Made by a program: the position numbers and the translations under genes. DNA of 64,000 nucleotides from Arthrobacter sp. B3I4 (lineage in GTDB: Bacteria; Actinomycetota; Actinomycetes; Actinomycetales; Micrococcaceae), in NCBI RefSeq assembly GCF_030816855.1, contig NZ_JAUSYK010000001.1, positions 558,001-622,000 on the forward strand, written 5' to 3'. The notes under the pieces are model-generated. The model saw only the letters and a program-made list of their open reading frames with translations, searched no databases and was not told the origin of the DNA. Of the stretch, positions 52,229 through 62,556 are shown one piece after another (within the stretch, counting starts at the first letter, position 1; each line of letters starts with the position of its first letter).

Positions 52229-53431
52229 ATGGACGCCGTCCCTGTTGGCCATCCCGGCCACCCTTCCTATGATCCCCCATGGCTCGCTCTTCCGAAAGAG
52301 GTCAGCGACGTGCTCCGGCCCCAGATGCCCGGCATCGTGGAGGCCATCATCGAGGCAGTGCCGCAGCTGGTTCCCGCCTACGCTCGGCCGATCGAGGGAC
52401 GGTTCGGGCGCGGCCTCAGGCGCGGTGTGGCCACGGCGTTGGACCGGTTCCTGCAGTTGCCCGGAACCACTCTGCCGGCGCTTTCCGAGGAAAGCCGCCA
52501 GCTCGTGGCAGGGCTCGGCAGCGGCGAGTTCCGGCAGGGCCGGAGCCTGGACGCGCTGTTGAGCGCTTACCGGATGGGCGCCCGCGTGACGTTCCGCGAA
52601 ATGTCCAGGGCCTCAGTGGAGCAGCAGCTGGGCCAGAACGTAGTGGTGGATCTGGGTGAATCCATCCTGGCGTACATCGACGAGCTGTCCGCCGTGAGCG
52701 TGGAAGCTTACGCCTTTGAGCAGTCCGAGCGTGCCGGGGCGGTGGACCGGCGTCGCACGGAGCTGCTGGACCTGCTGTTGCTGGGGCAGGCAGACGAGGC
52801 GGCACTGCGCCAGATGGCGGCCTTGGCGGACTGGTCGCTGCCCCAGCGCATGTCGGTGGTGACCCTTCCGCTGGGCCGGGCATCTGGTCTAAGGCTCCGG
52901 CTGGGCCACGGCACGCTGGTGATTGAAAGGGAGACCGACGCCGTGGTGCTGGTTCCGGCGCGCGCGTCCAAGTCAGCCCGCAAGGAGCTTGATGAGGCGC
53001 TCCGCGGCCGCGGGGCTTCCGTGGGCCCGGCTGGCGGCTGGGAGAAAGTTCCCGACTCGCTGCGGCTTGCCGTGCTGGCGGCTTCGGTCCTGCCGCGCCG
53101 GGAGGGCCCGGACGACCCGCCCATCTGGGCCGATGAGCACCTCGCGGCGGTGGTCCTCGGCGCCGAGCCCTCGGCCATCGCCGAGTTGGCCGGCCGGCGG
53201 CTTGCCCCGCTGGAGGGGCTCCGGCCGGCACAGCGGGAACGGCTGGCTGAAACCCTGCATTCCTGGCTGCGCCACTGGGGCCAGCGCGCACCGGTGGCCG
53301 CTGAGCTGGGGATCCACCCGCAGACCGTGGGCTACCGCGCGGCCCAGCTGCGCGAGCTGTTCGGGGACGCCCTTGAGGACCCGGTGGCGCGGTTCGAACT
53401 GGAACTGGCACTCCACGCCGGCCGACGCTGA
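52229..53431 (+). CDS. PucR-type transcriptional regulator
   Basis: 400 residues, soluble. An N-terminal helical region (VPQLVPAYARPIEGRFGRGLRRGV, LLSAYRMGARVTFREMSRASVEQ) resembles the RsbRD-like N-terminal domain of many such regulators. A GGDEF-like central part follows, and the C-terminal PucR helix-turn-helix is LRHWGQRAPVAAELGIHPQTVGYRAAQLRELFG. It is divergent from the reductase-desaturase operon, which it probably controls. TTGGAG lies nine bases before the ATG. Confidence 0.85.
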   Translation: MDAVPVGHPGHPSYDPPWLALPKEVSDVLRPQMPGIVEAIIEAVPQLVPAYARPIEGRFGRGLRRGVATALDRFLQLPGTTLPALSEESRQLVAGLGSGEFRQGRSLDALLSAYRMGARVTFREMSRASVEQQLGQNVVVDLGESILAYIDELSAVSVEAYAFEQSERAGAVDRRRTELLDLLLLGQADEAALRQMAALADWSLPQRMSVVTLPLGRASGLRLRLGHGTLVIERETDAVVLVPARASKSARKELDEALRGRGASVGPAGGWEKVPDSLRLAVLAASVLPRREGPDDPPIWADEHLAAVVLGAEPSAIAELAGRRLAPLEGLRPAQRERLAETLHSWLRHWGQRAPVAAELGIHPQTVGYRAAQLRELFGDALEDPVARFELELALHAGRR

Positions 53432-53487
53432 GCGGGCGACGCTGAGGGGCAGACAGGCGCCAGCCGGCGCAAGCTGGCAGGCAGCCG

Positions 53488-54858
53488 CTAACTGGCGATG
53501 GCAAGCCGGCTTTGCAGCCGCATTTCGAGATCGTTCATAACAATTGCGGCCAGATCCTCAAGCGTTCGCGCGTCCTCCGCGGAGAACTCCCGCGGTTCCC
53601 GGTCCAGGATGCAGAACGTGCCCAGGTTGTAGCCGTCCGGCGTGCGCAGCGGAACCCCGGCATAGAACTGCAGGCCGAACTCCCCGGCCACGAGCGGGTT
53701 GGACAGCGTGCGGGGGTCCGTCACGGCGTCGTTGATGACCCAGGGCCCGTCCTGCAGGATCGCCGAGGCGCACAGCCCCGGATCCCTGCCGATCTCGGTC
53801 ACGTCCGTGCCGTGATGGGCCTTAAACCAGATCCGGTCATGGTCCACGACGCTGACAATGGCCACCGGAACGGAGAACACCCGGGACGCCAGTGCGGCGA
53901 TCCGGTCAAAGGTGCCGTCCTCGGGGGTGTCCAGGATCCGGTACCGCTCGACGGCACGCAACCGGCCCTCCTCATCGATTCCCGGTGCAGCCACGTTCTG
54001 CCGGTGGCGGCCGGCGCCGTTGATGATTTCCTGCCGCAGGGCCAGGGACACTTCCCGGGCAGGCGGCCGCGCGGCCGGGTCGCGGGACAGCATGGAGGAC
54101 AGCAGCGCCACCCACAGCGGCGCGAGTTCCTCGGGAATCTTGGGGTCGTGCAGCAGCCGGGCCACGGCGGACTGGATCGGCGCGCCCGGGTAGGCCATCT
54201 TGCCGGTCAGTCCTTCGAGCAGCACGAGCCCGAGCGAGTAAATGTCGCTGGCCGGTCCGCCGTCTTCTCCGCTGGCCTGCTCGGGGCTGAGGTAGGCCGG
54301 GGTCCCGGACGTGCCGCCGCCGTCGTCGGCCCGGTCGCGGCCCATGATGGCCGCAACGCCGAAGTCCGTCAGCTTCGCCCGGGGGCGGCGGTCATCATTG
54401 CTGTAGTCCACAAGAAGGATGTTCGCGGGTTTGATGTCCCGGTGCACGATTCCGTGGTGGTGGATGTAGGAAAGGCCGTCCGCCAGGTCATAGCCGATGT
54501 GGGCCATGTGCGCGGCGGAAAGCGGACCCCGGATGGACCGGTGGCGCAGGTCGTTCCCGCGGACGAGTTCCATCACCAAGTAGGTGAGCCGGGAATCCGG
54601 GTCACTCAAGTCGGCGCCGGCGTCAAGCAACGTCACAAGAGCGTGGTGGCTCATCCCGGCGAGGATTCGCGCTTCCTGGCCCTGCCGGCGGGTGTGCTCC
54701 AGGTTCTCCGCGTCGTTGCGGAAGAGTTTGACCGCGACGTCGCGCTGCAGCAGTTCGTCGTAGGCGCGGTAAACAGTTGATTGGCTTCCCCTGCCGATGA
54801 GGGAGTCAATCCGGTACCGCCCGCTCAGTAGTCGGCCGGCTTCAATAGATAATGTCAA
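53488..54858 (-). CDS. Serine/threonine protein kinase with C-terminal GAF domain
   Basis: 456 residues. Kinase domain ~10-275: glycine loop IGRGSQSTVYRA, VAVKLF lysine, HRDIKPANILL, DFG in LTDFGVAAI, GTPAYLSPEQ. Residues ~290-450 are a GAF domain (RYRILDTPEDGTFDRIAALASRVF, DRIWFKAHHG, FYAGVPLRTPDGYNLGTFCI), the type found in small-ligand or redox sensors. No membrane helix. The kinase part is close to that at 30603-31517. TTG start; no convincing ribosome site, so the exact start is uncertain. It probably couples a cytosolic signal bound by GAF to phosphorylation. Confidence 0.9.
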   Translation of the reverse strand: MTLSIEAGRLLSGRYRIDSLIGRGSQSTVYRAYDELLQRDVAVKLFRNDAENLEHTRRQGQEARILAGMSHHALVTLLDAGADLSDPDSRLTYLVMELVRGNDLRHRSIRGPLSAAHMAHIGYDLADGLSYIHHHGIVHRDIKPANILLVDYSNDDRRPRAKLTDFGVAAIMGRDRADDGGGTSGTPAYLSPEQASGEDGGPASDIYSLGLVLLEGLTGKMAYPGAPIQSAVARLLHDPKIPEELAPLWVALLSSMLSRDPAARPPAREVSLALRQEIINGAGRHRQNVAAPGIDEEGRLRAVERYRILDTPEDGTFDRIAALASRVFSVPVAIVSVVDHDRIWFKAHHGTDVTEIGRDPGLCASAILQDGPWVINDAVTDPRTLSNPLVAGEFGLQFYAGVPLRTPDGYNLGTFCILDREPREFSAEDARTLEDLAAIVMNDLEMRLQSRLAIAS

Positions 54859-55035
54859 CGAGTTGTTCTTGTTCCCTCGATAGGGGTCCGCGCCTCAAGG
54901 CGGGCGGATCAGTTCATAAAGCCGGCCTCCGGCCAGCGCCCGCATAATTAGCAAGGTTACTTATGGTATCGCGGAACGCCGATTCAGGAAGGCCCTGCGG
55001 CGGGTATTTTTTCGCGGTCTCCGGCGGCGTCGGAG

Positions 55036-56649
55036 TTACTTTGCCGGGTTGTGCGTGCCGATCGGCACGAGCGTCAGGTCCGGGTGGTTCTTCTCGATCC
55101 GGCGCAGCGCCCAGACGTCGTTGAACAAGGCGAGGTACTCGCCGTCGGAGCGCAGCAGCACCTCCGCGCCGGTCACGTTGGCCAGCGTCGGCATGGCGTC
55201 CGCCGTCGTGATCCGGGCCAGCGAGTAGGGCAGCCGCTCCAGCCTCATCGGGGCGCTGAAGTCATGTGCCATCCGGTCCTCGACGACCTCGAACTGCATG
55301 GGTCCGACGGCGGCCAGCACGGGAGCCTGGTCGCCACGGATGTCCGAGCGGAGCACCTGGATGACGCCCTCGTGCTCGAGCTGTTCGATGCCGCGGCGGA
55401 ACTGCTTGAAGCGGCTTGGGTCCTTGGAGCGCGCCACCTGGAAGTGTTCCGGGGCGAAAAGCGGGATGGCGGGAAATTCCACCGGCTGGTCCAGGAACAG
55501 GCTGTCCCCGACGCGGAGCGAAGAGGCATTTACGAGTCCGACGACGTCGCCCGGGAAGGCTTCATCGATCACCTCGCGTTCCCGGCCGAAAACCTGCTGG
55601 GCGTACTTCGTGGCAAACGATTTGCCGGTCCGGCCCTGGGTGACCACCATGCCGCGTTCAAAGACGCCGGAACAGACCCGGATGAACGCGACGTGGTCGC
55701 GGTGTGCCTTGTTCATGCCGGCCTGGACCTTGAAGACGAACCCGGCGAAGGGGGCGTCGACCGGCCGGGCGTCGCCGTCGACGTCGGGCCGCGGGGCAGC
55801 GGGCGGGGCGAAGTCCACCAGGGCGTCAAGGATTTCCTTCACGCCGAAGTTCAGCGCGGCGGAACTGAACAGGATCGGCGTGGCCTTGCCCGCGTGGAAC
55901 GCCTCGACGTCGAAGGCGAGGTTGGATTCGATCACAAGCCCGGCCTCGTCCACGGCGTTGGACCAGTCATCGCCCTGGCTGTCTGCGGCCTGCTCCGGGG
56001 TGAAGTACTCGGTGAGGGCGATGTTGGCGCCGGCGTTGTTGCGCTGGAACCGGGCGAAGCGGTCGTTGCGCAGGTCCCAGACGCCGCGGAAGTCACCGGA
56101 GATACCCACAGCCCAGGTCAGGGGCATGGGCTGAAGGCCGGTGCGTTCAGTGATCTCATCCATCAGCGCCAGTGCGTCCAGACCGGGCCGGTCCCACTTG
56201 TTGATGACGGTGATGATCGGCAGGTTGCGCTGCTTGCAAACCTCGAAGAGCTTCATGGTCTGGGTTTCCAGGCCCTTTGCCGCGTCCACGAGCATGACGG
56301 CGCAGTCGACGGCGGCCAGCACGCGGTAGGTGTCCTCGGAGAAGTCCGCGTGGCCGGGGGTGTCAAGCAGGTTGATCACGGTGTCCCGGTAGGCGAACTG
56401 CAGGGCCGCGGAGCTGATCGAGATGCCGCGGTCCTTTTCCATCTGCATCCAGTCCGAGACGGTTTCCTTGCGGTTCGCCTTGCCGCTGGACGCGCCCGCA
56501 GTGCCGATCACCTTGGCGTGCAGGGCAAGCGCCTCGGTCAGAGTGGATTTGCCGGCATCGGGGTGGGAGATGACTGCGAAGGTCCGACGCCGGGCCGCCT
56601 GCTTGTGAATCTCGTGGACTCGGGCGGGGCTGTGGACTTCTTGGGACAC
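55036..56649 (-). CDS. prfC: Peptide chain release factor 3
   Basis: 537 residues, the normal RF3 length, from a GTG at 56649 (VSQEVHSPARVHEIHKQAARR). GTPase motifs are ISHPDAGKSTL (G1), DTPGHADFSEDTYR (G3) and NKWDRPG (G4). The C-terminal half has GPMQFEVVEDRM. RF3 recycles RF1/RF2 after peptide release. The frame is open further upstream, but those residues have no RF3 similarity. Confidence 0.93.
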   Translation of the reverse strand: MSQEVHSPARVHEIHKQAARRRTFAVISHPDAGKSTLTEALALHAKVIGTAGASSGKANRKETVSDWMQMEKDRGISISSAALQFAYRDTVINLLDTPGHADFSEDTYRVLAAVDCAVMLVDAAKGLETQTMKLFEVCKQRNLPIITVINKWDRPGLDALALMDEITERTGLQPMPLTWAVGISGDFRGVWDLRNDRFARFQRNNAGANIALTEYFTPEQAADSQGDDWSNAVDEAGLVIESNLAFDVEAFHAGKATPILFSSAALNFGVKEILDALVDFAPPAAPRPDVDGDARPVDAPFAGFVFKVQAGMNKAHRDHVAFIRVCSGVFERGMVVTQGRTGKSFATKYAQQVFGREREVIDEAFPGDVVGLVNASSLRVGDSLFLDQPVEFPAIPLFAPEHFQVARSKDPSRFKQFRRGIEQLEHEGVIQVLRSDIRGDQAPVLAAVGPMQFEVVEDRMAHDFSAPMRLERLPYSLARITTADAMPTLANVTGAEVLLRSDGEYLALFNDVWALRRIEKNHPDLTLVPIGTHNPAK

Positions 56650-56970
56650 GGTGCTACTTTCGCTGCGGCGTTGGACGGGTTCAAGGCGCGGAGAGCCCGC
56701 GGTACACCCAGGGCTCCAGTTTATCGCAGGCGGCGGCAGGTCCCGGTGGAGGCCCTGAAATGGACGTTCGGCAGTCCCGCGGAGCGGCTTCTCGGAGCGG
56801 CCCCGTGGAGGGTCACAATGGGCCACTTTGAGGCTTGACCGTGCGGAAACCACCCCGCATTACCCCTATGATGGTGCATACGGGAAACCGGGCACTTTTG
56901 TTCTTACCGGGAAACGACAAGACCGGCGCACTTGCGGGCAGCGGCCCGTACCTTTGAAGGGAAACACCCC
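56650..56970. other. 321-base divergent region between prfC and disA
   Basis: No gene is supported. A TATGAT (56867-56872) and a TTGACC (56835-56840) are seen upstream of disA but at 26-base spacing, so no clear promoter can be named. GGAGCGGC occurs twice near 56778-56801. Confidence 0.4.
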
Positions 56971-58047
56971 ATGGCTCGGAGCCCCGAAGATGCACTCAAG
57001 GCGACTCTGGCCAGGGTGGCACCCGGGACGGCCCTGCGCGACGGACTGGAACGCATCCTGCGCGGGCGCACCGGAGCGCTGATCGTGCTGGGCATGGACC
57101 GGACCATCGAAGCCATCTGCTCAGGCGGCTTCGAAATCGGCATCGACTTCTCCCCCACCCGGCTGCGCGAACTCGCCAAAATGGACGGCGCCATTGTCTG
57201 TGACAGAGACGCCAGCAACATCCTGCGCGCTGGCGTCCAGCTGGTGCCCGATTCCAGCATCGAGACCCAGGAGACGGGGACCCGGCACCGGACGGCCGAA
57301 CGTGTTGCCATCCAGACCGGTGTGCCGGTCATCTCGGTGAGCCAGTCGATGCAGATCATCGCACTGTACGTCAACGGACTGCGCCACGTCCTGGAGGGAT
57401 CCGAGAAGGTCCTCGCGAGGGCCAACCAGGCCCTCGCCACCCTTGAGCGCTACCGTTCACGCCTGGACCAGGTCACCAGCTCACTCTCGGCCCTGGAGAT
57501 CGAGGCCATGGTGACGGTCCGCGACGTGGCCGTGACGCTGCAACGACAGGAAATGGTGCGCCGGATCTCCGAAGAGATCTCGCAGTATGTGCTGGAACTT
57601 GGCGAAGACGGCCGACTGCTCTCGCTGCAGTTGGACGAGCTCACGGTCGGCCGGGGACCGGGCAGCGACGTAATCATCCGCGACTACTCCAGCCCGCATG
57701 CCTCCGCCGATGACATCGACAAGGCTGTCAAGGCCCTCGTCAGCCTGGGCCCCACCGAGCTGATCGACCTGGGCAAGATCGCCGGAATCGTCGGCTTCTC
57801 CGGCGGGGAGGCGAACCTCGACGCCGTCGTCCAGCCGCGCGGCTATCGCCTGCTCTCCGGCCTCAAGGCCGTCCCCCGGGCGGTCGCCGACCGCCTGGTG
57901 GACCACTTCGGCGGCCTGCAGTTCCTGATGGCGGCCACCATCGACGATCTCATGACCGTCGACGGCATCGGCGACCAGCGCGCCCGCACAGTCCGGGAAG
58001 GCCTGAGCCGGATGGCCGAGGCCAGCCTGCTGGACCGGTTCCTCTAG
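56971..58047 (+). CDS. disA: DNA integrity scanning diadenylate cyclase
   Basis: 358 residues from the ATG at 56971 (AAGGGAAA upstream). The DAC domain carries both catalytic motifs, DGA in MDGAIVCD and RHR in GTRHRTAER. A helical linker and a C-terminal helix-hairpin-helix (TIDDLMTVDGIGDQRARTVREGL) for branched DNA follow. It makes cyclic di-AMP and pauses at DNA lesions. In many actinobacteria it sits beside radA; here not. Its stop is directly followed by the stop of the convergent gene. Confidence 0.96.
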   Translation: MARSPEDALKATLARVAPGTALRDGLERILRGRTGALIVLGMDRTIEAICSGGFEIGIDFSPTRLRELAKMDGAIVCDRDASNILRAGVQLVPDSSIETQETGTRHRTAERVAIQTGVPVISVSQSMQIIALYVNGLRHVLEGSEKVLARANQALATLERYRSRLDQVTSSLSALEIEAMVTVRDVAVTLQRQEMVRRISEEISQYVLELGEDGRLLSLQLDELTVGRGPGSDVIIRDYSSPHASADDIDKAVKALVSLGPTELIDLGKIAGIVGFSGGEANLDAVVQPRGYRLLSGLKAVPRAVADRLVDHFGGLQFLMAATIDDLMTVDGIGDQRARTVREGLSRMAEASLLDRFL

Positions 58048-58707
58048 CTACCCGCCGAGCTGGAAGACAGCCTTGGGGCTGGTCTTGCTTCCCAGCCTCG
58101 CGGTGAAGATGTAGGTTCCTGCCGCCGGCTGGGCCGGCACCAGCTTGCAGCCCTCGGCTGACCTCTTGCGGTCCCAGGGGAAGTTCGCTGTCTCGCTCTT
58201 GCCCGGGGCGATGGTCTTCACCAGGTCGCTGCTCTCCGCCTGGCAGTCCCGGGACGAGAAGATCCGGTCCGAGCCGCTCGTCACCACATATTCCATCTGC
58301 GAGGTCCCGATGTTGACCTCGCACGGGACTTGGTTGCCGTTGGTGACTTTCAAGGTCAGGAGCGGGTTCTCGCCCGGGCCGTAGCCGGCCTTGTCCGTGG
58401 CGGCGGCGACGGTCAGGAGTTTCTCGTCGCAGCCCGAGGTGGGGCTGGGGGTGGGGCTCGCCGACGCCGACGCGTCCGGCGATCCGCTGCTCGCGGGCTC
58501 GGTGGTGCCCGGCTTTTCCTGCCGGGGCGAGTCGCTGGCCGTCGGCGCCGGCCCCGCGGCGTTGAAGGCGCTGGAAAGCGCGACAAGTCCTCCGACGGTG
58601 AGCGCGAGTACCAGCAGCAGAATCGCCCCGACGACAAGCCGGCGACGGCGGTAGATGGGACTGACCGGCTTCCGGGCCGTTGCTCCTGAGTTGCCTTGCC
58701 TGACCAT
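58048..58707 (-). CDS. Membrane-anchored extracellular hypothetical protein
   Basis: 219 residues. Basic cytoplasmic start (YRRRRL), one transmembrane helix (VVGAILLLVLALTVGGLVAL), a Ser/Pro/Thr-rich stalk, then an extracellular beta-rich domain (LTVAAATDKAGYGPGENPLLTLKVTNGNQVPCEVNIGTS, later PAAGTYIFTARLGS). The same type of gene lies between disA and mutY in mycobacteria (Rv3587c position). Function unknown. It ends at the base after the disA stop. Confidence 0.8.
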   Translation of the reverse strand: MVRQGNSGATARKPVSPIYRRRRLVVGAILLLVLALTVGGLVALSSAFNAAGPAPTASDSPRQEKPGTTEPASSGSPDASASASPTPSPTSGCDEKLLTVAAATDKAGYGPGENPLLTLKVTNGNQVPCEVNIGTSQMEYVVTSGSDRIFSSRDCQAESSDLVKTIAPGKSETANFPWDRKRSAEGCKLVPAQPAAGTYIFTARLGSKTSPKAVFQLGG

Positions 58708-58956
58708 CCTTCTAGGCTAGAGAACGCGGCGGGTTATGCTGGCCAACCACGCCGCTGGCGCGGCTATGGTCCGCGTCTCTATTAAGCTGGTGCGATCAAA
58801 GCCTTAGCCGATTCTCCCGCCGCCCCGGCCGTTACGTGCCCTCCGACTTCCGCCGCCGCCCTGCCGGGCGGGGACGCTTCGCTCACTCCGGAGGCCCCGC
58901 CCGCTCCGGGCGCCGGGCCCGCCGCGAGCGCCCGGCTCGGCGAACTGCGCGCCGCC

Positions 58957-59862
58957 TTGGATTCGTGGTTCGACCAGACCGCCCGGGACCTCCCCTGGCG
59001 CGCCGCGGACTGCTCACCCTGGGGCGTGCTGGTCAGCGAAATTATGCTGCAGCAGACACCCGTGGTCCGGGTACTGCCGGTATGGGAAGAGTGGTTGCGG
59101 CGCTGGCCTGCCCCCGCCGACCTCGCCGGTGAAGCGCCCGGCGAGGCGGTGCGGTCCTGGGGCCGGCTGGGGTATCCGCGCCGGGCACTCCGGCTGCATG
59201 CGGCCGCCGTCGTCATTGCCCAGCAGCACGGCGGCGAGGTTCCCGGCAGCTACCCGGAGCTGCTGGAGCTGCCCGGCGTGGGCAGCTACACGGCAGCCGC
59301 CGTCGCCGCCTTCGCTTTTGGCCGCAGGGAAACGGTGGTGGACACTAACATCCGCCGGGTCCACGCCCGGCTTGTTACCGGCACAGCGCTGCCGGCTCCC
59401 GCCCTGAGCGCCGGGGAGATGCAGCTGGCGGCCCGGCTGCTGCCCGACGACGGCGCGGCGTCCGTGCGCTGGAACGCCGCCGTGATGGAGCTCGGAGCCC
59501 TGGTTTGCACCGCCCGGGCGCCGAAGTGCGGCGACTGCCCTGTCCGCGGGGCCTGCGCCTGGCTCGCCGCAGGTGAACCGCCGCCAACCTATACGCCCAA
59601 GGGGCAGGCCTGGCATGGGACGGACCGGCAGGTCCGGGGCGCTGTGCTGGCCGTCCTGCGGCTGGCCGAGGCGCCGGTGGCCCCTGAACTGCTGGGACGC
59701 GCCCCGGCGGACCTGGGTTTCGAAGCGGAAGGTATCGGCGTCCCGCTCGCGGCGCTGCACCGGCTGAACTGTGCGCCGGAGCAGCTGGAACGCGCCGTCG
59801 CCGGGCTGCTCAGCGACGGGCTGGCCGAACTGCACGCCGGCGGACTGCGGCTGCCGGGTTGA
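58957..59862 (+). CDS. mutY: A/G-specific adenine glycosylase
   Basis: At least 301 residues. Catalytic Glu in SEIMLQQTPV, helix-hairpin-helix LPGVGSYTAAAVAAFAFG with Asp in VDTNIRRVHARL, and the 4Fe-4S cluster Cys-x6-Cys-x2-Cys-x5-Cys (CTARAPKCGDCPVRGAC). It removes adenine opposite 8-oxoguanine. The start is unclear: the TTG at 58957 gives DSWFDQTARDLPWR with no ribosome site, and the frame is open back to 58786 without any ATG or GTG. The C-terminal part is shorter than in E. coli. Confidence 0.9.
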   Translation: MDSWFDQTARDLPWRAADCSPWGVLVSEIMLQQTPVVRVLPVWEEWLRRWPAPADLAGEAPGEAVRSWGRLGYPRRALRLHAAAVVIAQQHGGEVPGSYPELLELPGVGSYTAAAVAAFAFGRRETVVDTNIRRVHARLVTGTALPAPALSAGEMQLAARLLPDDGAASVRWNAAVMELGALVCTARAPKCGDCPVRGACAWLAAGEPPPTYTPKGQAWHGTDRQVRGAVLAVLRLAEAPVAPELLGRAPADLGFEAEGIGVPLAALHRLNCAPEQLERAVAGLLSDGLAELHAGGLRLPG

Positions 59863-59863
59863 G

Positions 59864-60535
59864 CTAGGGTTCCCCGAACCCGGCCTTGATCAGGTCGCCC
59901 AGATATTCCAAAGCCTTGCCCGCGTCCGGGCCGCTGGCTTCGACGTGCAATATCGTCCCCTTGCCGGCGCCAAGCATCATGAGCTCCGTCATTGACTCGC
60001 CATCAGCGCCGTTCACCGTGACATCGGCGTCCATCCCGGCCAGGGCGCCGGCGATCTTCGCCGCGGGGCGTGCGTGCATGCCGGCCTCGTTCACGAGTTC
60101 AAAGTCGCCTTGCGCCTCCGGCGGCTGCTGGTGCTCGTGCTCGGCGTGGCGATGCTCCGGCGGGCGGTAGACGGCTTCGGCCGCCTCCTTGACGGTCTCG
60201 GCCCCGGCCCCCGTCTGGGCAGAGACAGCAGCGGCAACCAGGCCCTCGATGAGCGGCGCGTCGGCCAGGTGGACCGATCCGGGGTCCGCGGCGAACTCCA
60301 CTGCGGACTCGGCCGTCATCACGGCGGAGCCGAGGTCGGTCAGCACCACCACTCCGCTGCCGCCGGCCGCCTGCTCCAGCGCCGCCAGCACTTTTTCCAG
60401 GCTGGTTCCGATCCGCCCGTCGTCGGTTCCGCCCGCGGGGATGATCATCACGTCAGGAGCCATCTGCGCGGCGAGTTCGACAGCGCCGTCGGCGATCTTT
60501 GCGCTGTGTGAAACGACAACCAGCCGGACCGTCAC
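59864..60535 (-). CDS. dhaM: Dihydroxyacetone kinase phosphotransfer subunit, EIIA-HPr fusion
   Basis: 223 residues. Residues ~1-130 are an EIIA-mannose-like DhaM domain with His10 in VVSHSAKIADG and GGTDDGRIGTS. A His/Pro-rich linker leads to a HPr-like domain (~145-223) with NEAGMHARPAAK. It accepts phosphate from the PTS and rephosphorylates ADP bound to DhaL. GTG start overlapping the dhaL stop by four bases. Confidence 0.92.
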   Translation of the reverse strand: MTVRLVVVSHSAKIADGAVELAAQMAPDVMIIPAGGTDDGRIGTSLEKVLAALEQAAGGSGVVVLTDLGSAVMTAESAVEFAADPGSVHLADAPLIEGLVAAAVSAQTGAGAETVKEAAEAVYRPPEHRHAEHEHQQPPEAQGDFELVNEAGMHARPAAKIAGALAGMDADVTVNGADGESMTELMMLGAGKGTILHVEASGPDAGKALEYLGDLIKAGFGEP

Positions 60536-61158
60536 CCGGCCGCTCCCACTGCTGCCCGCAGGATCAGGGCGCTGGAGACGGCCCCGGGGTCGCGGTGGCC
60601 AATACTGCGCTCCCCCAAGTAACTCGCGCGGCCCTTGCGTGCGAGCATCGGGTCGGTGGACACCGCACCGGCTTCGGCCGCCTCAGCGGCGGCAGCCAGG
60701 AGCTTGTGGACGTCGCCGTCGGTGGCCGCCGCGGCGGCCGCCTCGACTGCGGGAGTCCACGCGTCCACCATCGTCTTGTCACCGGATTCGGCCTTGCCGC
60801 GCGCCACGATGCCGTCACGGGCAGCCTGCAGGGCAGCGGCCAGCGTGGCGGCGTCGATGTCGGTCGCATCCCCGAGGGCCGTGGCGGCACGCAGGAAGGC
60901 AGTCCCGTACAGCGGACCGGCGGCTCCGCCGACCTTCGACATCAGGGTCATGGCGGTGAGCTTCAGCGCCGCAGCAGGCGTTTCCGGGGGCGTCTCCGCC
61001 AGTTTGGCCATCACCGCCTTGAAACCGCGGTCCATGTTCTCGCCGTGGTCGGAGTCTCCAATAGGCCGGTCCAGTTCGATGAGTTCGACCCGGTGCTCGG
61101 CCATGGCCTCAGCGGACAGCGTCAGCCATCGCACCGCCCAATCGGTATCCAGTCCCAC
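60532..61158 (-). CDS. dhaL: Dihydroxyacetone kinase ADP-binding subunit DhaL
   Basis: 208 residues, helical barrel. The metal-binding aspartates are in RPIGDSDHGENMDRG and the ADP-binding loop includes SKVGGAAGPLYGTAFLRA; DKTMVDAWTPA is typical. It carries ADP as a cofactor and transfers phosphate from DhaM to dihydroxyacetone on DhaK. It starts two bases after the dhaK stop. Confidence 0.94.
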   Translation of the reverse strand: MGLDTDWAVRWLTLSAEAMAEHRVELIELDRPIGDSDHGENMDRGFKAVMAKLAETPPETPAAALKLTAMTLMSKVGGAAGPLYGTAFLRAATALGDATDIDAATLAAALQAARDGIVARGKAESGDKTMVDAWTPAVEAAAAAATDGDVHKLLAAAAEAAEAGAVSTDPMLARKGRASYLGERSIGHRDPGAVSSALILRAAVGAAG

Positions 61159-61160
61159 GG

Positions 61161-62162
<1,002 letters not shown>

Positions 62163-62556
62163 GGCTGTGCTCCCTGGATGGTGTCCTGGCTGCTTGCTTA
62201 GACCCTACTACCGGGGCCTGACCAGCGGTAGGCTCCGGATTCAACGCTGTTTGAGGCTCAAGTTCTGTGCACCGCCGGCGCCGTGAAGCCCGGCCAGGCG
62301 TCGGCGCCGAGCGCGTCCTGGCGCTGGATTCTGCGCACGGAGTCACCTTCCGCGCCGCTACCGGGGTCCGCGCCGCCGGGGTCCAGCCGCACCGGGACGG
62401 CGTCGATCGTCATTTGGAATGCGGAGAAATCTGGGAAAATTACGCGATGCTGCAATTTTGCCTCCGGGCGCCGGCGGCCCGCCCCATCGGGCCGGGATCA
62501 GCTTATCCACCAACTAGATTTAGCGGAAGACCCGGTTCAGGCGGGCACGGCGGGGC
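62163..62556. other. 394-base intergenic region upstream of dhaK
   Basis: No convincing gene. It must hold the dhaK promoter, though none is clear. A small hairpin CGGCCCG-CCCCAT-CGGGCCG (62475-62494) might end the acetyltransferase transcript. An AT-richer patch around 62430-62460 differs from the surroundings. Confidence 0.4.

Noticed and set aside
55051..56838. 595-codon + strand frame opposite prfC
   Set aside because: A shadow of prfC; no known domain and no start signal.
44746..56970. Considered as a mobile island
   Set aside because: No integrase, transposase, tRNA target or base-composition change is visible; only short repeats.
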